A stretch of 64,000 bases of DNA, from positions 9,865,519-9,929,518 of the forward strand of contig NC_064036.1 of NCBI RefSeq assembly GCF_932526225.1. Reading direction: 5' to 3'. Source of the DNA: Nematostella vectensis. Its lineage: Eukaryota > Cnidaria > Anthozoa > Actiniaria > Edwardsiidae. The stretch's first letter is position 1; every line of letters starts with the position of its first letter. The translations under genes and the position numbers were made by a program. Below are positions 12,447 to 24,261 of this stretch, piece by piece. The notes under the pieces were generated by a model that saw only the letters and a program-made list of their open reading frames with translations, was not told where the DNA came from and did no database searches.

Positions 12447-13775
12447 ATGAGCGCGAATTCCGACGACGGAAAGAGTGACAAGGACCCGTGCCCGCTTCAG
12501 TACTGTGATTTTGAAACGGTCGATCATGCTCGTATGTGCCCATTTTACACGTCGCTTTTGACGCGGTCCACAGACAAGAGCATTGAACCAGAAGAACTAG
12601 ACCTGCTCACAAGTGATCTGGAAACCTTGTTAGCCAGCTGCAACCGGCGGATGAGATTACTTGAGACGGAAACAAAGATTCTTGTAGATTGGGCTGAGAA
12701 AAAAGATAAAAAGATTGTACGACAAAAAGAGCTTGAAATTCTCAATTCTCTGTCCAATTTCAAAAGGGGAAGGCCGCTGACCGAAGAACGAGGCTCAAAG
12801 AAACAAAAAATTGACGATTCCACTTCCAAAGGTGGTGTTCAGAGTGCTGGTAGAACTAAAGGGCTTGGTAAAACTAGTGATGTTGGTGATGACGAGTCCT
12901 TTCCCATCACATCCAAGAACAAAACTGACGCCCCCAATAGGTTTTGGTCTGTTGTTGAGCCTTATTGTGCTGACTTGACACAAGATGATCTCAAATTTCT
13001 TGAGGATTCTCTAAAGGCTGATGACGATGAGCATGAGTATTGTAAGATACCATCCTTAGGAAAACACTACAGTGAGAAATGGGCACAGGAAGATTTAATG
13101 GATGAACAACAGGAAGGCATTAAGCTGCAGGAAAAGCGACGCAGTTCATTATCAAATGCTTCTGAAAATAAAAATGACCTAGCTGCTGCTGTTTTAAAGA
13201 AAGCAGACACCTCCGCTGTGCAGTCTGAAGAGGATTCTTGTCCTTTTGGACTTCTCACCCAGAGATTGGTATCAGCACTTATCGAGGAAAACATTATTGC
13301 GCCTATGGACCAGAGTGCTAGCACTGCAGCAAAATCTAGTGAGACTGCATCAACCAGAAGTGGAGGGATGACTCCACGTACACCAGTTAAAGCACTACAT
13401 GTCCCACATACACGCACCCTGGAAGCTAGAATCAGAGAAGAGCTAGTATTCCAAGGTTTTATTGATGAAGACACTGGTGAAGATAATGATGATGAGGTAC
13501 TAGCTGAGCTAAAAAGACACCAGAGTGAACTGAAAACTTTGATTGCTAAAAACAAGCAAGCTAAGCAGGACCTTCTCAAGCTAGCACAGGAAGAGATGCG
13601 AAGACAAGAACTTAGGCATAGGAGTAAAATTGCAAATGCTGAGGTGATGGAAAATTTCCGCAAAATAATAGCATGTAAACAGAAAAGGAAATCACCTACT
13701 AAAAAGGAAAAAGATATTGCATGGAAAGCTTTAAGAGAGCGTGAAGCCATCATCCGGGTGCTTGAAAGTACATAG
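12447..13775 (+). CDS. TADA3: Transcriptional adapter 3 (SAGA/ATAC subunit)
   Basis: Ada3 links TADA2 and the GCN5/PCAF acetyltransferase to the SAGA and ATAC co-activator complexes in the nucleus. The 442-aa product (human 432) starts with the conserved N-terminus, CPLQYCDFETVDHARMCP, then SRRLR-like NRRMRLLETETKILVDW. The Ada3 C-terminal domain begins at TRTLEARIREELVFQGF and continues through DDEVLAELKRHQSELKTL, a long charged coiled coil, and PTKKEKDIAWKALREREA near the end. The middle is polar and poorly conserved. I chose the ATG at 12447 because CPLQ follows closely, as in vertebrates; an in-frame ATG at 12381 would add 22 weakly conserved residues. The whole coding region is one exon, unusual beside intron-rich neighbours. 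Confidence 0.95.
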   Translation: MSANSDDGKSDKDPCPLQYCDFETVDHARMCPFYTSLLTRSTDKSIEPEELDLLTSDLETLLASCNRRMRLLETETKILVDWAEKKDKKIVRQKELEILNSLSNFKRGRPLTEERGSKKQKIDDSTSKGGVQSAGRTKGLGKTSDVGDDESFPITSKNKTDAPNRFWSVVEPYCADLTQDDLKFLEDSLKADDDEHEYCKIPSLGKHYSEKWAQEDLMDEQQEGIKLQEKRRSSLSNASENKNDLAAAVLKKADTSAVQSEEDSCPFGLLTQRLVSALIEENIIAPMDQSASTAAKSSETASTRSGGMTPRTPVKALHVPHTRTLEARIREELVFQGFIDEDTGEDNDDEVLAELKRHQSELKTLIAKNKQAKQDLLKLAQEEMRRQELRHRSKIANAEVMENFRKIIACKQKRKSPTKKEKDIAWKALREREAIIRVLEST

Positions 13776-13874
13776 AACATAGGTGAATTAATGTGATAAT
13801 AATTTGTCGAAATGAATCTGAAATTAGCTAGAGCCTTATTCACTCCTTTTGAAATAATTGCACATGATGACAAC

Positions 13875-14047
13875 CAGGCGTATACCCAGATTAGATTCGC
13901 TGAGGGGGGGGGGGTGCTCAGTCGTACGTATCATACTGTATGGAAAAAGCATAGTATTTAAAGATTCCTTAATAAGAAATGACCCACTTATTGACTGCCA
14001 AAGGGGTGGGTGCACGCACCCTGGGCACCCCCCTGTGTACTCACCTG
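13875..14047. mobile_element. MITE family B, copy 1
   Basis: The left end CAGGCGTATACCCAG pairs with the right end CTGTGTACTCACCTG. The inside carries a G run, then AAAAAGCATAGTATTTAAAG and TAAGAAATGACCCA, which are shared with the copies at 15185-15336 and (inverted) 44491-44660. There is no coding capacity. Confidence 0.7.
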
Positions 14048-14620
14048 ACAACAATAACAAATTGTAGCCCATTCATTCTATATTCTTAGGTCGAACTAAC
14101 AATAAAAACAAATTAAATATTGTTATAGCGTACAGTATACTGAACAACATACTTTGGAAGTATGTCTTGTCATTTAGCAATATCGGTTTTCTTTTGTCAG
14201 CCATCCTTTGTTACTCATAGAGTGGTTTTCGAAACCCCATGCAACAAAATTAATATTTGTTTAAGTGTAATAGTGAAACCAGAACAAAAGAGAACAAAGA
14301 CATTACAGCGTATTAGTACTAAATAAACTTTAAAGTGTTTCACGGGTTTTTGAAATCCATTTCAAGTGCAGGGGCAGTTATTTCAATAAAATATATTTTT
14401 TTTAGAATAACATTTGTAATTGGTATGCTGTGATTGGTCGAGGGACCATGTGATATAATAGGACACACCAGCCTGGACACACACACACTTTTATTGTTGT
14501 ATAAAACAAATAGATCTTATTTTTTTGTGCGTCTGTCCTCTAATAGCTGCAAAGAAGACGTCACAGCGTGTCATGAACAACAGTCACGCAACGCGACTGC
14601 GTCTCGTTGCATACTTTTTT

Positions 14621-14888
14621 CAGGGGCGGATCCAGGAATTCAAAAAAGGGGGTGGATAATGGCCGGATAGGTGGTTTGTGACTGATCCAGTGGTTCTTGG
14701 TAGGTCACATAAATATAACAATACTTCAAGCTGAATTGAATTTGTCGCGTCAGCAAAGTCAAGCAGGCGATGGCACATGGACAGTACCTTCTCCGTAGTT
14801 TCTTCAAACAAAGTGACTTCAATTTTTTTTTTTTGTAAAAAGGCGGGTGGATATCCACCCAATGCACCCCACCCTGTATCCGCCCCTG
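14621..14888. mobile_element. MITE family C, copy 1
   Basis: The ends are CAGGGGCGGATCCAGGAA and its inverse CTGTATCCGCCCCTG. Subterminal GGGGGTGGATAATGG on the left is mirrored by GGGTGGATATCCACCC on the right. T-rich flanks on both sides hide any target duplication. A 268-bp non-autonomous element. Confidence 0.7.
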
Positions 14889-15184
14889 TTTTTGTTCATG
14901 GCACGCTGTGATGTCATCTGTGCATTTATCGGAAATGGATAAAACCTGGACGGGGACACGGACGCGGACAAAAAAAAGCTTCTAAATTTGATTTGACTGC
15001 TTGTAGGTATAAAACCTCTTTAGTTCGCCTTAGGTAGGGTATTGGGTGGAGCGACGTATGAGCTTTGAAAATAAGCAATTTATGTGTGTCTTTTCCTAAA
15101 AGATTGATAATAGAAATCTCTCTCAGCTCATCTAACCGTTTAATTGTGCTTAAATTGTTCAATGCAACACCAGCAGATGACAAC

Positions 15185-15336
15185 AGGCGCGTTCCAGGAT
15201 TTACTAAGAGGGGTGCGCAGTCAGGTTTCATATAAAAAAGCACAGTATTTGAAGAATCTTTAATAAGAAATGACCCCCCTTTTGGCCGCCAAGGGGTGCG
15301 CGCGCACCCTACGCACCTCCCTATGTACGCTCCTGG
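15185..15336. mobile_element. MITE family B, copy 2
   Basis: The left end AGGCGCGTTCCAGGATTTAC matches the inverse of the right end CTATGTACGCTCCTGG. The core CACAGTATTTGAAGAATC then TAAGAAATGACCCC is the family B signature. A palindromic GGGTGCGCGCGCACCC sits near the right end. Confidence 0.7.
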
Positions 15337-16584
15337 GCAAACAGAACATAAGTGTCCCCGACTAGTTGGCTACTTGTGACCAGCAAGACCAGCAAGAAGA
15401 TTATAAAGTTGTTGGTTAGATGAGATTGAGTAGAGGCAACGTGAGAACGATAACTGGATGCAAGCAGTGGGCATTTGTCTTAAAATCCGCGTCCCGTCCA
15501 CGAACCGTTCTGCTTCCCCGTCCCGTGTCCCTCGTCCCCATCCAGCTTTTACCCAAATCCCTCCCATTGAAAGTTATAATTCAAATTCTTATCCAGGTCC
15601 CAACTTTATAAAAAAAAAACTCCCCCCCGCACCCCCTGGTTCTCCAAGACAAAATCTTCATTGAAAACCAGAGCTCATGGATTATACCTTTCTTATACTT
15701 TATTCTTTGGGTGGCCTTCAAATCAGGGAAATAGCTAGGGTAGGAAGTGTAAGATCACAAAAGTAAATTTCTCGGTTAAACTCGCCAAATCATAGACTTT
15801 TTTCGATTTAAATAATCTGCGGCAAATCCTGGCTACGCTACTGTTATATTGCTTTTAAAAAGTGTAGGTCACTCTAACTTCAGGAATTCAAGACGAAAGT
15901 CTTATGTTTCCCTTATGTCCGGGCAGGCATTTTCCCGCCGTTCTCACTCATCCCCATTCCCGCTCTGCTGTAGTCTCGCTTCCGCTTTGGTCACGTGTCT
16001 CCCCCGAGCCCTGGGCCACCCCGCATATGGTTGCTTGGAACAAATGCTAGTGGCGCTCGCATGTCCGTCGTGAAATTTTAGCTAAAATCACTCCAAAACA
16101 GGAACTTTGCCCGAACAGGGGCTCCACCACCACTCTCAGGTATACACCGACCACCACTGACCCACAATGAATCGAAAATTGTGGCATCTAGGCCAGTAGA
16201 AGCCATCCAAAGAAGTCATATGCAAACAAGCAGGAGCACGCCATACGAGCGAAAACCACTCAAGGTCTGTAACAGTACTCGGGATTTTTCCCTGTTCCCG
16301 TTCTAGTGGGGCCAATTTGCACCCCTCATATACTCCTTAAAGACTTTGTTGGGTTTCTGAGTCGAAATCCCGTCTACAAAGAAGACTGGTACGCGGCGAA
16401 ACTCTGCCTAACGGTTTTATAGTTATACTATATATCATACGTCGTTCAGATTGGTCGAGATTCGAGAATCGCGATTGTATTGGAGCCTAGGGCCGCTCAC
16501 AGCTCCGCTTATTTTGTGACATTAAGTACGATTCATTTATTTATTTTGTGAATTCATTTCTTTTCAGGATTTGGGATGTAAGTT

Positions 16585-19500
16585 ATGGAGGATGGTAGTG
16601 GAAAGTGCTTACTAGACGTGATAAGGTAAATATATTTATTTTGTATATTTCCCCTTGTATAATTTCAAACCATCGAAAGTTGGTTCTCTCGCATGTTGTT
16701 TTTATGAAATTGACATGTATGTAAGTACTTCAAAATGTGTAGGCAAGTCCTCAGTCTGACGTATGATTTTTTTCTAAATAGTGACCCAACAGCATTAAAC
16801 GAGTTTTTAAGAAGTAATAGCCAGGTAAGTTAAATTTGTGTGTCGAATTTGTAAAATATCCCTTTATTTTTTTTTTTTTTTTAGGATTGAACGGAATATA
16901 CTTATGTTGCTTAATTAATCATAAGTTTTTCTTTGGGTTTAAGTTATAACATGTATGTGATAAAGTATAGTCATGATGTGTAAGAAAGCTTAAAAGAAAC
17001 TATAATGATAGTTATTCAACTCTATTCTTTTATGTGATTTTTGAACTTAGAATTTTATTATTCTGAATAAATCTATTTTGTTTACTTCTTTTTTTAAACT
17101 TTTCGCAGAAGAGATTGTTTACTTTTTTATATACATGCCAAATGCTTTTATGATCATATTTTGCACAGTTACTTTACTATGACTATAATTCAGTTTATGA
17201 TATTTTTATATTATCATTTACCAATCAGATTTTGAATGACCATGTAAAAGCACTATAGATATTGTCCTTTGTCAGTGTTGCTTTCCTTTGTGACCACAAC
17301 CCTATCCTAGAAAAAGAATAGGGTAGATAAGGTTTTATGCTAAGAATCCTAATTGCTAAATGTGATTTATCAAGTTTACAATAGACTGAAAATTTAGACA
17401 ACTTCCGATGCCATTAAGCAGGTTGTCTTTTCTAAAACCAAAAATTTTTTACTGATGTAACAAAGGAATCATCTTAAATTGATAGATGAAAAATAGAACA
17501 GCTCTGTGTTGCTCCCATTTAGATTGTTCTTGATGAGAAAGAGGACCTATCTCAGGAGAATGCAAAGTTGTCACAGGTAAGTAAGTTGGCTTGTGAGCTA
17601 GATTTACCTAAAACTGCCCCATGCACCAACTCTTATTGCTCTTTTCTGACTTATTTTTCACAGCCCTCTACTGTGGGACAAGGAATATTTCCACCGAAAA
17701 TTATCTCCTCCAACTCTGTGGTGAACAGTACTTTGGCCAACCAGACAACGCACAGTGTGGCAGACACCAGGGTGTCATCTTCAGCAGCAGCAGTAAACCC
17801 CACTGTTCTGCTGTCAACGTCTAGATCAACTGCAGCTCAAGACATAGCTGGTCTAGCGTTGGGCCAGGCATTTCAGAATGGAAGGGCAGCAACCTCAAGT
17901 CAGCCTGTAATGCAGAATGCTCACATAGTTAGAACAATGAATACTACTGTTTTATCCCCAGTAAGAACATGCAACTCCCAAACAAGGACTGGGAATACAA
18001 ATACTATACACTCAAGCCCAAAGGCCTCAGTAGTTTCTCCTTCATTCCAAGGAAAGAAACCAATTCCTATACAACCAAAAACTCCTTCAATAGTTCAGGG
18101 ATCAAGTTCAACCATGACTGGCATCCCGACCAATATTTTAAAAGGACTTCAAGTTCCAAACCAAGTTCGGGTACCTCAGACAATGTCCACTTCTTCTCTT
18201 GTTATAAATGGTGCTGAGAGTCCTGTTCAGCAAGTTAATATAAGGACTCAAGCTCCGGTCAACCAACAAGTTTTGGTGACTCCACCCAAGAGGATTGCTC
18301 CTAAGCAACAAGTGATGTCACCTCCAACTAACTCTCAAGGGATAGGGTCAACAGGTAATGTGATTCAAATGCAGCCAACAAGGACGATAGCTCAGACAAT
18401 GCAAGTTGTTTCTCCCGGTGTACAGGTGTGTGGGGCAATGCAGGTCCCACAGGTATCATCAACTTTAACACAGATTCTGCCGCAGCAGCAGTTAGTCAAT
18501 GTAGTTCAACAACAGCGACTTTCCCAGCCGACTGTGACAGCTACAGCCTGTCAGTCAAATCAACACGTCCAACAGATTCAACAGCTTGTACAGCAGAAGT
18601 TTAACAACCAGCAGGAACAGCCTTCACTGCAACCTCAGCAGAAGGGCTTTACACCTGCACAATTGCAAACAGCTTTAAAACAAACCAAGATGTTGGCCCA
18701 GAGCACAGGTCAGCAGCCCAGTCTACAAGTACAACAGCAGATCCTGAAACAGCTGCTTCTGTTACAACAGGCGCAGGGCCAGGACAATAAACCTCAGTCG
18801 ATAGTTATACAACAGCAACAACAGCCAGTTGTAGTACAGCAACAACAACAACAACAGCCTATTGTTGTACCATTGCAGCAGCTAAAACAGCAGCCACAAC
18901 AAGTTGTCATTCAACAACAGGGTGTACCACAAGGTCAGCAACAGTCAAATGTCATTCAACGACTCCAGCAACAGGTCAATGTAAGCACCCAATCAGTTGC
19001 TGGACAAATGGAAATCAAGTTTGTGACTGCCAATCAGCAACAAGCTACTGCAGCTAGTAATTCAAACTTTGGAACTCAGCAAGTACAACTGAACTCTTTA
19101 GCAATGGGCAACATCGTGTCTACATCTGGTCACCAAGTCGCCACACAATTGATCTCTGGCCAACCTATATATGGTAACACAATATTGACAACCAGTAATC
19201 AAGGAACTGCTGTAGGTCAGCATCAAGGCTCCAAGCAGGTCTATGTGTCATTTTCTCAGTCCAACAGTGGACAGCCTATTTATATTGTATCACAACCGCA
19301 GATAATAGTGCAGCAGAACAATTCTAATGTTAAAACTGTGACATCTTCTGTCCAGCAACAAACAGTAGCAGATCAACAAAAGCAGCTCCAGCAGATTTTA
19401 GCTCAATCAAGGACATCTCAATCAGCAGCAGTTGTTCCAAATGTTCAACAGAGAAATCAAGCAACTTTGGGGCAGACAGCTAGTGCTATTAATGCCAGTC

Positions 19501-22500
19501 CCATAGTTTCACAAACTCCTTACATAGTTCAAGTATCACAGGCTCCACAAAGCTCAGTTGCTCAACCTAAGCTTGCATCAACAACTTTATCATCAAATGT
19601 TCCAGTGCAGCAGCTCACAGCTCAACAGATTCAGCAGCTGCAGAATTCTGGAGGTGTGCAGAAAGTTCTGATTATCAAGCAACCAGAGCTGCTTCAGAAG
19701 CTTGGTGTGCAGGGGCTTAAGCCACAGCAGACAATCCAGATAACACCCCAGCAGCTGCAAGTGCTTCAGAAACTGCATAGTCAACAGCAGACAACAACGC
19801 AAAAGGGATCTATACTTACCAAACCAATGGCAGGAACGCAGCCTAAACTTTTGACGGCACAGCAGCTTAAGCAATTACAAGTGTTACAACAGCAACAGGC
19901 GGCAAGCGGTAACAAATCAAATCAGCCTCTGCTGCTACAACAGAAACAAGTCATGGTTCAACAATTGCAAAGACAGTTGCAAACATCCAAAAGCACAACC
20001 AAGACTCAGTTACCTAGGATACTCCAAACCACTGGGCGGCAGCCGGTGGTCATTTCACAGGTAGGAATTAAGAGAGAATTCATTAGAACGTCAAGTATCA
20101 AGATAATGCCCATTGGTTACATAACTTGGATATATGTTATAATTAAATCATTACTGTTTGCACCACCATTATAGTCATTTCTATAAGTTTGAAAAATTAT
20201 TCAGGGATGCCTATACTGTAGAGTATATTGACATGGTGGAAAGTGATTCATTGAAACAGTGCTTTTGGATGGAAACACCACACATGTTTACCTTTTTAAA
20301 CACCACATTACTATTGCTTCTGACCTCGAAATTTCCTGGTACAAGATTTTAGATGCCCATTAATTATATTGCTTGATGTTCTGTTTATCTGAACACTTTT
20401 TAAAATGCTTATCCTTTACAAATACTGCCTATAGTTATTTCAGGGACAAAAGTATAGGTTGTCTAGAATACATTTTGCTAAAACATTTTATTTATTTTAT
20501 TTTTAGGCTGGGAAAACACTGATAAAACAGGTAATGTCTTTTATTTTCTTATGCTGTATAGATATAGGTTTTTAAGATTAATTGATATTGAATTTAACAG
20601 GAACCCAGAGGTGTCAAGCGCTCTCATCCTGACACCCCAGAGCCACCTAAAGTAGTTACCAGGTAAGAGAGCTTATTACACCGGATAACTTTGATTTGCA
20701 TACTGTATGTTGAGTAAACTTCAGACATGAAAAGTAGCTTGTATTGGATTTTAATATGCAGTTTAGTGTCCTTTTTTGCAAAGTGTTTTTCCCTGATTAT
20801 ACCAACTTGGTGTCTATATTTTGGATGATTTTTGCTTTTTTTGCCCTGTGCCCTGCATCATGATATTCGCCAAGGCCAGAGAATAAATTCTTCAAGTTGA
20901 AATTGCCCCAGTGCTTTGAGAGACCCACAAATCATTACAACTGCCAGATCAATTGATCTTTATCCCAGTGGATTCTATTTAAAAAGTAAAATTGCTTGTA
21001 CCCTGGGTACCAGAGGCTCTGAGCTTTGGGCGACAACGATATGAGCGAGGCCTCTGGAACCCAGGGTAAATTGCTTGGGATCATATGACCATTTGGCTGA
21101 TTCTATTGTAGGATAAAAACTGCATTGATGCAAGACCAGCATTCGGTGCTCCACCCTGATTTTCATACCCCATTCAAGTCCATGGCAGATGCTACAAGCA
21201 AGCTAATCCATTACCATGTCTACCACGAGCCGGACCCGACCCCCAAGGAATCTGCTGCAGGTATAGTAGGATATGTTCTTTGATTAGATTCTACCATGAT
21301 CACCAGTGCTTGAAACAAAGAGTAAAAAGATTTCTGTAGCCACACCAAAGAGCTTCATACTTTAAGAAGTTTATTGGCTTTACCCTAGTGTAAGAACCAT
21401 GTTCCTGAGGACATGCCACATGTTTATGCACCATAAACACACCAATATCAAGGCAGGTTGAGGATGCCGACTTATCAGCGATGTTACCATTCACACTCAT
21501 TTTAGAGTTAAGTAATAAGCCTTGTTTCCACCATGCCCTATCGTGGCTCGGCTTTAAACCTTTTGTTTACACTTCTCTATTTCACATTTTGTATGTAGTT
21601 TCAAAATTCGTCCAATCAACCATGGCTAATTCATTTATGGTTACGTAGCTTCATGTGAATTAATTTTTGAAGAAGTATTTTTGCCATGAAGCCATTTAAC
21701 GTATTTGCAGCTGATGCCTTGTACAACGCAGTCGCAACTCAGCTAATTAAACGAAGCGAAAAGATGAGGGAGAAGTACAGGCAGCTTATTCTAGAAGAAA
21801 GCATGGTGAGTCAGTATTCAGGGCTAAATATTGTCTGGTATCATACCACAGGTTTAACAAAAGGGTGAATTTTAAATATATAAAACTTTTCTGATGCTTT
21901 TCAGCGCACGGAGCCCTCGTCGGAGATGGTGATGTTGTACCGAGTATACCTGTCTGATGAACGCGCATCTTTGGCAAAAGACAGACTCCAAGCTGCAGGT
22001 AGCTTCATTTGCCTTGTTTCTTTTTCCAGCTCAAAATAGTAATTCTCCTAACTGTTATAGTAAGCTTAGCAGTGACAGTATAGGGAGTAGTATATATTTA
22101 ATCAGCTTTTCGCTGTGTGCTTATTAGTCTTCCCAAGTTTAAAGGGAACGTTTCCTTGACATCAGTTGCGTTTCTAGTTCGTGCATGGAATTCTGGGATT
22201 CCCTTGAGCCGCACGGGTTGAACCTTTAGATTTTTCCATATGAACAAAGTGGATTACCAAAATAAGAACAGACTATCATATGTCCAGTTGAGTAATTCGT
22301 GGCCCATAGAAAATTCGTGACGTAGTGAGAACGGGCATTTTTTTATTGCAAATTTTGACACCCAAAACATAATTTTTAATTTTATTTTTTATCAAAAACA
22401 GAAGACCTCAAAGCATTAGAGGCAGCGGCGATATCAAGAGAGCATGAAATCGCCAGTCAGCCAACTCAACAAAGCTTAGCCGCATCAGCTTCCACCACCA

Positions 22501-22904
22501 CACCCTCAACAACTCTACCCACATGTACAACAACCACACTCTTAGACGACGAGGAAAACGAGAAGGAATCTTCGCACAACCTCACCCTTACATCCCTCGA
22601 CGACGACGAAGATGATGACGACGAAGACGACGATGGAGAAGATGACGTCGTTGACGAGGAGAGTGAAGTCGATAAGGCCGTCCATAATATGGAGTCATCC
22701 ACTTCGTCGTCTTTCCTTATGGGGATAGCAGGCTCAAGTTCGTCCCCGCTTATCGATAGTCCAAGGACTAACCCCACGACTCCACAAGCACTGGAGTGCG
22801 GGGAAGAAATGGAAGTTGATGAGGACGCAGAAAAGGAGGACGTGACTGCGACGCTTGCGTTACTCCACTCGATGGCTGAGGAATTGGACGAGACGATCAG
22901 TTAA
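16585..22904 (+). CDS. BICRA: BICRA/GLTSCR1 orthologue, ncBAF chromatin-remodelling subunit
   Basis: BICRA and BICRAL define the non-canonical BAF (GBAF) SWI/SNF complex. Exons: 16585-16625, 16782-16824, 17523-17576, 17664-20060, 20507-20530, 20601-20662, 21112-21260, 21711-21805, 21905-21998, 22402-22904. All junctions keep frame, giving 1153 aa. The N-terminus MEDGSGKCLLDVI then SDPTALNEFL matches the vertebrate start, which fixes the ATG. Residues about 50-850, mostly one 2,397-nt exon, are Gln/Ser/Thr/Val-rich with no fold visible. The GLTSCR1 domain spans about 874-986: QDQHSVLHPDFHTPF, HYHVYHEPDP, ATQLIKRSEKMREKYRQLIL and SSEMVMLYRVYL. The C-terminus is a Ser/Thr and Asp/Glu-rich tail ending LLHSMAEELDETIS. 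Invertebrates usually have one such gene ancestral to BICRA and BICRAL, so the symbol covers both. Confidence 0.93.
20999..21068. mobile_element. 70-bp inverted-repeat element in a BICRA intron
   Basis: The left arm TACCCTGGGTACCAGAGGC and the right arm GCCTCTGGAACCCAGGGTA are reverse complements apart from one base. They are separated by about 30 bp, giving a near-perfect hairpin 44 bp before exon 21112-21260. It is a very small MITE or foldback element. Confidence 0.7.
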
Positions 22905-23766
22905 CGACCGGCCTTTTTGTCAACCATCTCAATCAGGTGTTACCCTGATTATCGGGAGCTTGGTGGATTTTGCGGGTGCTTACTGTTGCGACTAAAGAGA
23001 GAGTGCCGTACCCTCGACTCCCTTGGCCCCTAACGCATTTCTGCATGCATCTGTGGCAATTAGCTCCTGTCGTATTGTAGTGACGTAGATTATAATAATC
23101 TGCCTTATCTCTTTCCATTTCTCAGATGCAAGAGACTACTAAAGCTCTGATTATCCTCGTCTGTAGTGTATTTCTCGCCCGCTATACATTGCACTATACA
23201 TACCTTTCGCTCGGTCTTTTTATACACTTTTCTACTCGTACATTTTCAGAAAAGCGAAAAATAATAAACACTTTATTTTTTTTGCCTGGTAGAATTTTTA
23301 CTTCTATATTTTTGTACTTAGAAAATAATGCAACGTCAAGGTGCGGTGACAGGTGGACTTGGTCGTCTTTAAAATCTAGAAATTTAGTTTAATTACTAAA
23401 GGGTGATCGATTAAAAAAAACAGTTATACAGTATATGGCTGTTTATATGATGGTGGTATTATGTGGTTTGATGGCTTAATGCCATTTTCTTTCTAACGAA
23501 AGCATTACAGAGCATCTCAAACCTCTTTCGATATTATTGAGGAATAGAGCATTGGAATAATGTGTAAAGAAATATTTATCATTCCTATGTATATTGATTT
23601 AAAAGCGACTTGTAGTATCTATGGAAAAATCGAAAACAGAAATACTTGTAATATTTAAGGCTCGAAGGCTTTAATATATTGAATATGCCTGTTTGGCATT
23701 ACATAGGATATGTGTCACTGCTGTAATTATGTCTTGTCCCTTATCCCGTCTTGTTTGCTAGCCAGG

Positions 23767-24261
23767 CTAGGAACAGGTAGCCCTAGCTCGCTATTTGTGT
23801 CGAATTATGGCTACATTTCACTGACCGTCAGTGGAAGAGGGTTTAAACCCACAGAAAATCGCTCAAAATCAAATTCGGTACGATGGTTAGTTAGGACAAA
23901 AAGACACGGTATATGTTTCAATTTTTTTTATTTAAAACAGGCGAAAAATCGTACGTTGAAATGTAGCCATAATTGGGGACTTGCACTAAGAGATCACGTG
24001 ACCTTTCTGGTGGCAAATCAAAACAAAAAAATCAGAAATGACTACGTCCGTCTCATTAGAAAACGACTAAAAAATTGAAATAAAACTTAACCTCTTCCGA
24101 AAAAAAATAATTCTGTATTTTTTCGTAAGCGTTGAATAAGTTGCTTTTTTGACGCTAAAAGACTAAGCGCGCGCTAGTTTGCCACCAAAACTGTCACGTG
24201 ATCTCTTAGCGCAGGTCCCCTATTCGATACAAATAGTGAGCTTTGCCTACCTGTGGGCTAG
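23767..24261. mobile_element. Foldback-type element with nested inverted repeats
   Basis: The outer arms are CTAGGAACAGGTAGCCC on the left and CCTACCTGTGGGCTAG on the right, extending through CTATTTGTGTCGAAT / ATTCGATACAAATAG. Inside, AAGAGATCACGTGACC with GGTGGCAAA (about 23986-24019) is repeated in inverse as TTTGCCACC, then GTCACGTGATCTCTTAG (about 24178-24211). A third pair, TGGCTACATTTCA and TGAAATGTAGCCA, lies near 23809 and 23957. There is no transposase frame. Confidence 0.7.

Larger units (their letters stand above)
13776..16584. other. Intergenic region TADA3-BICRA with MITEs
   Basis: No coding exon is visible. It holds the TADA3 3' flank, inverted-repeat elements at 13875-14047, 14621-14888 and 15185-15336, and the BICRA promoter in the last kilobase. 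A TTTTCAG just before 16568 could be the acceptor of a spliced 5' UTR for BICRA. Confidence 0.55.

Noticed and set aside
22466-22777. Ser-rich open frame on the minus strand
   Set aside because: Antisense shadow of the acidic Asp/Glu tail of BICRA (GAC/GAT/GAA codons read as Ser/Val on the other strand).
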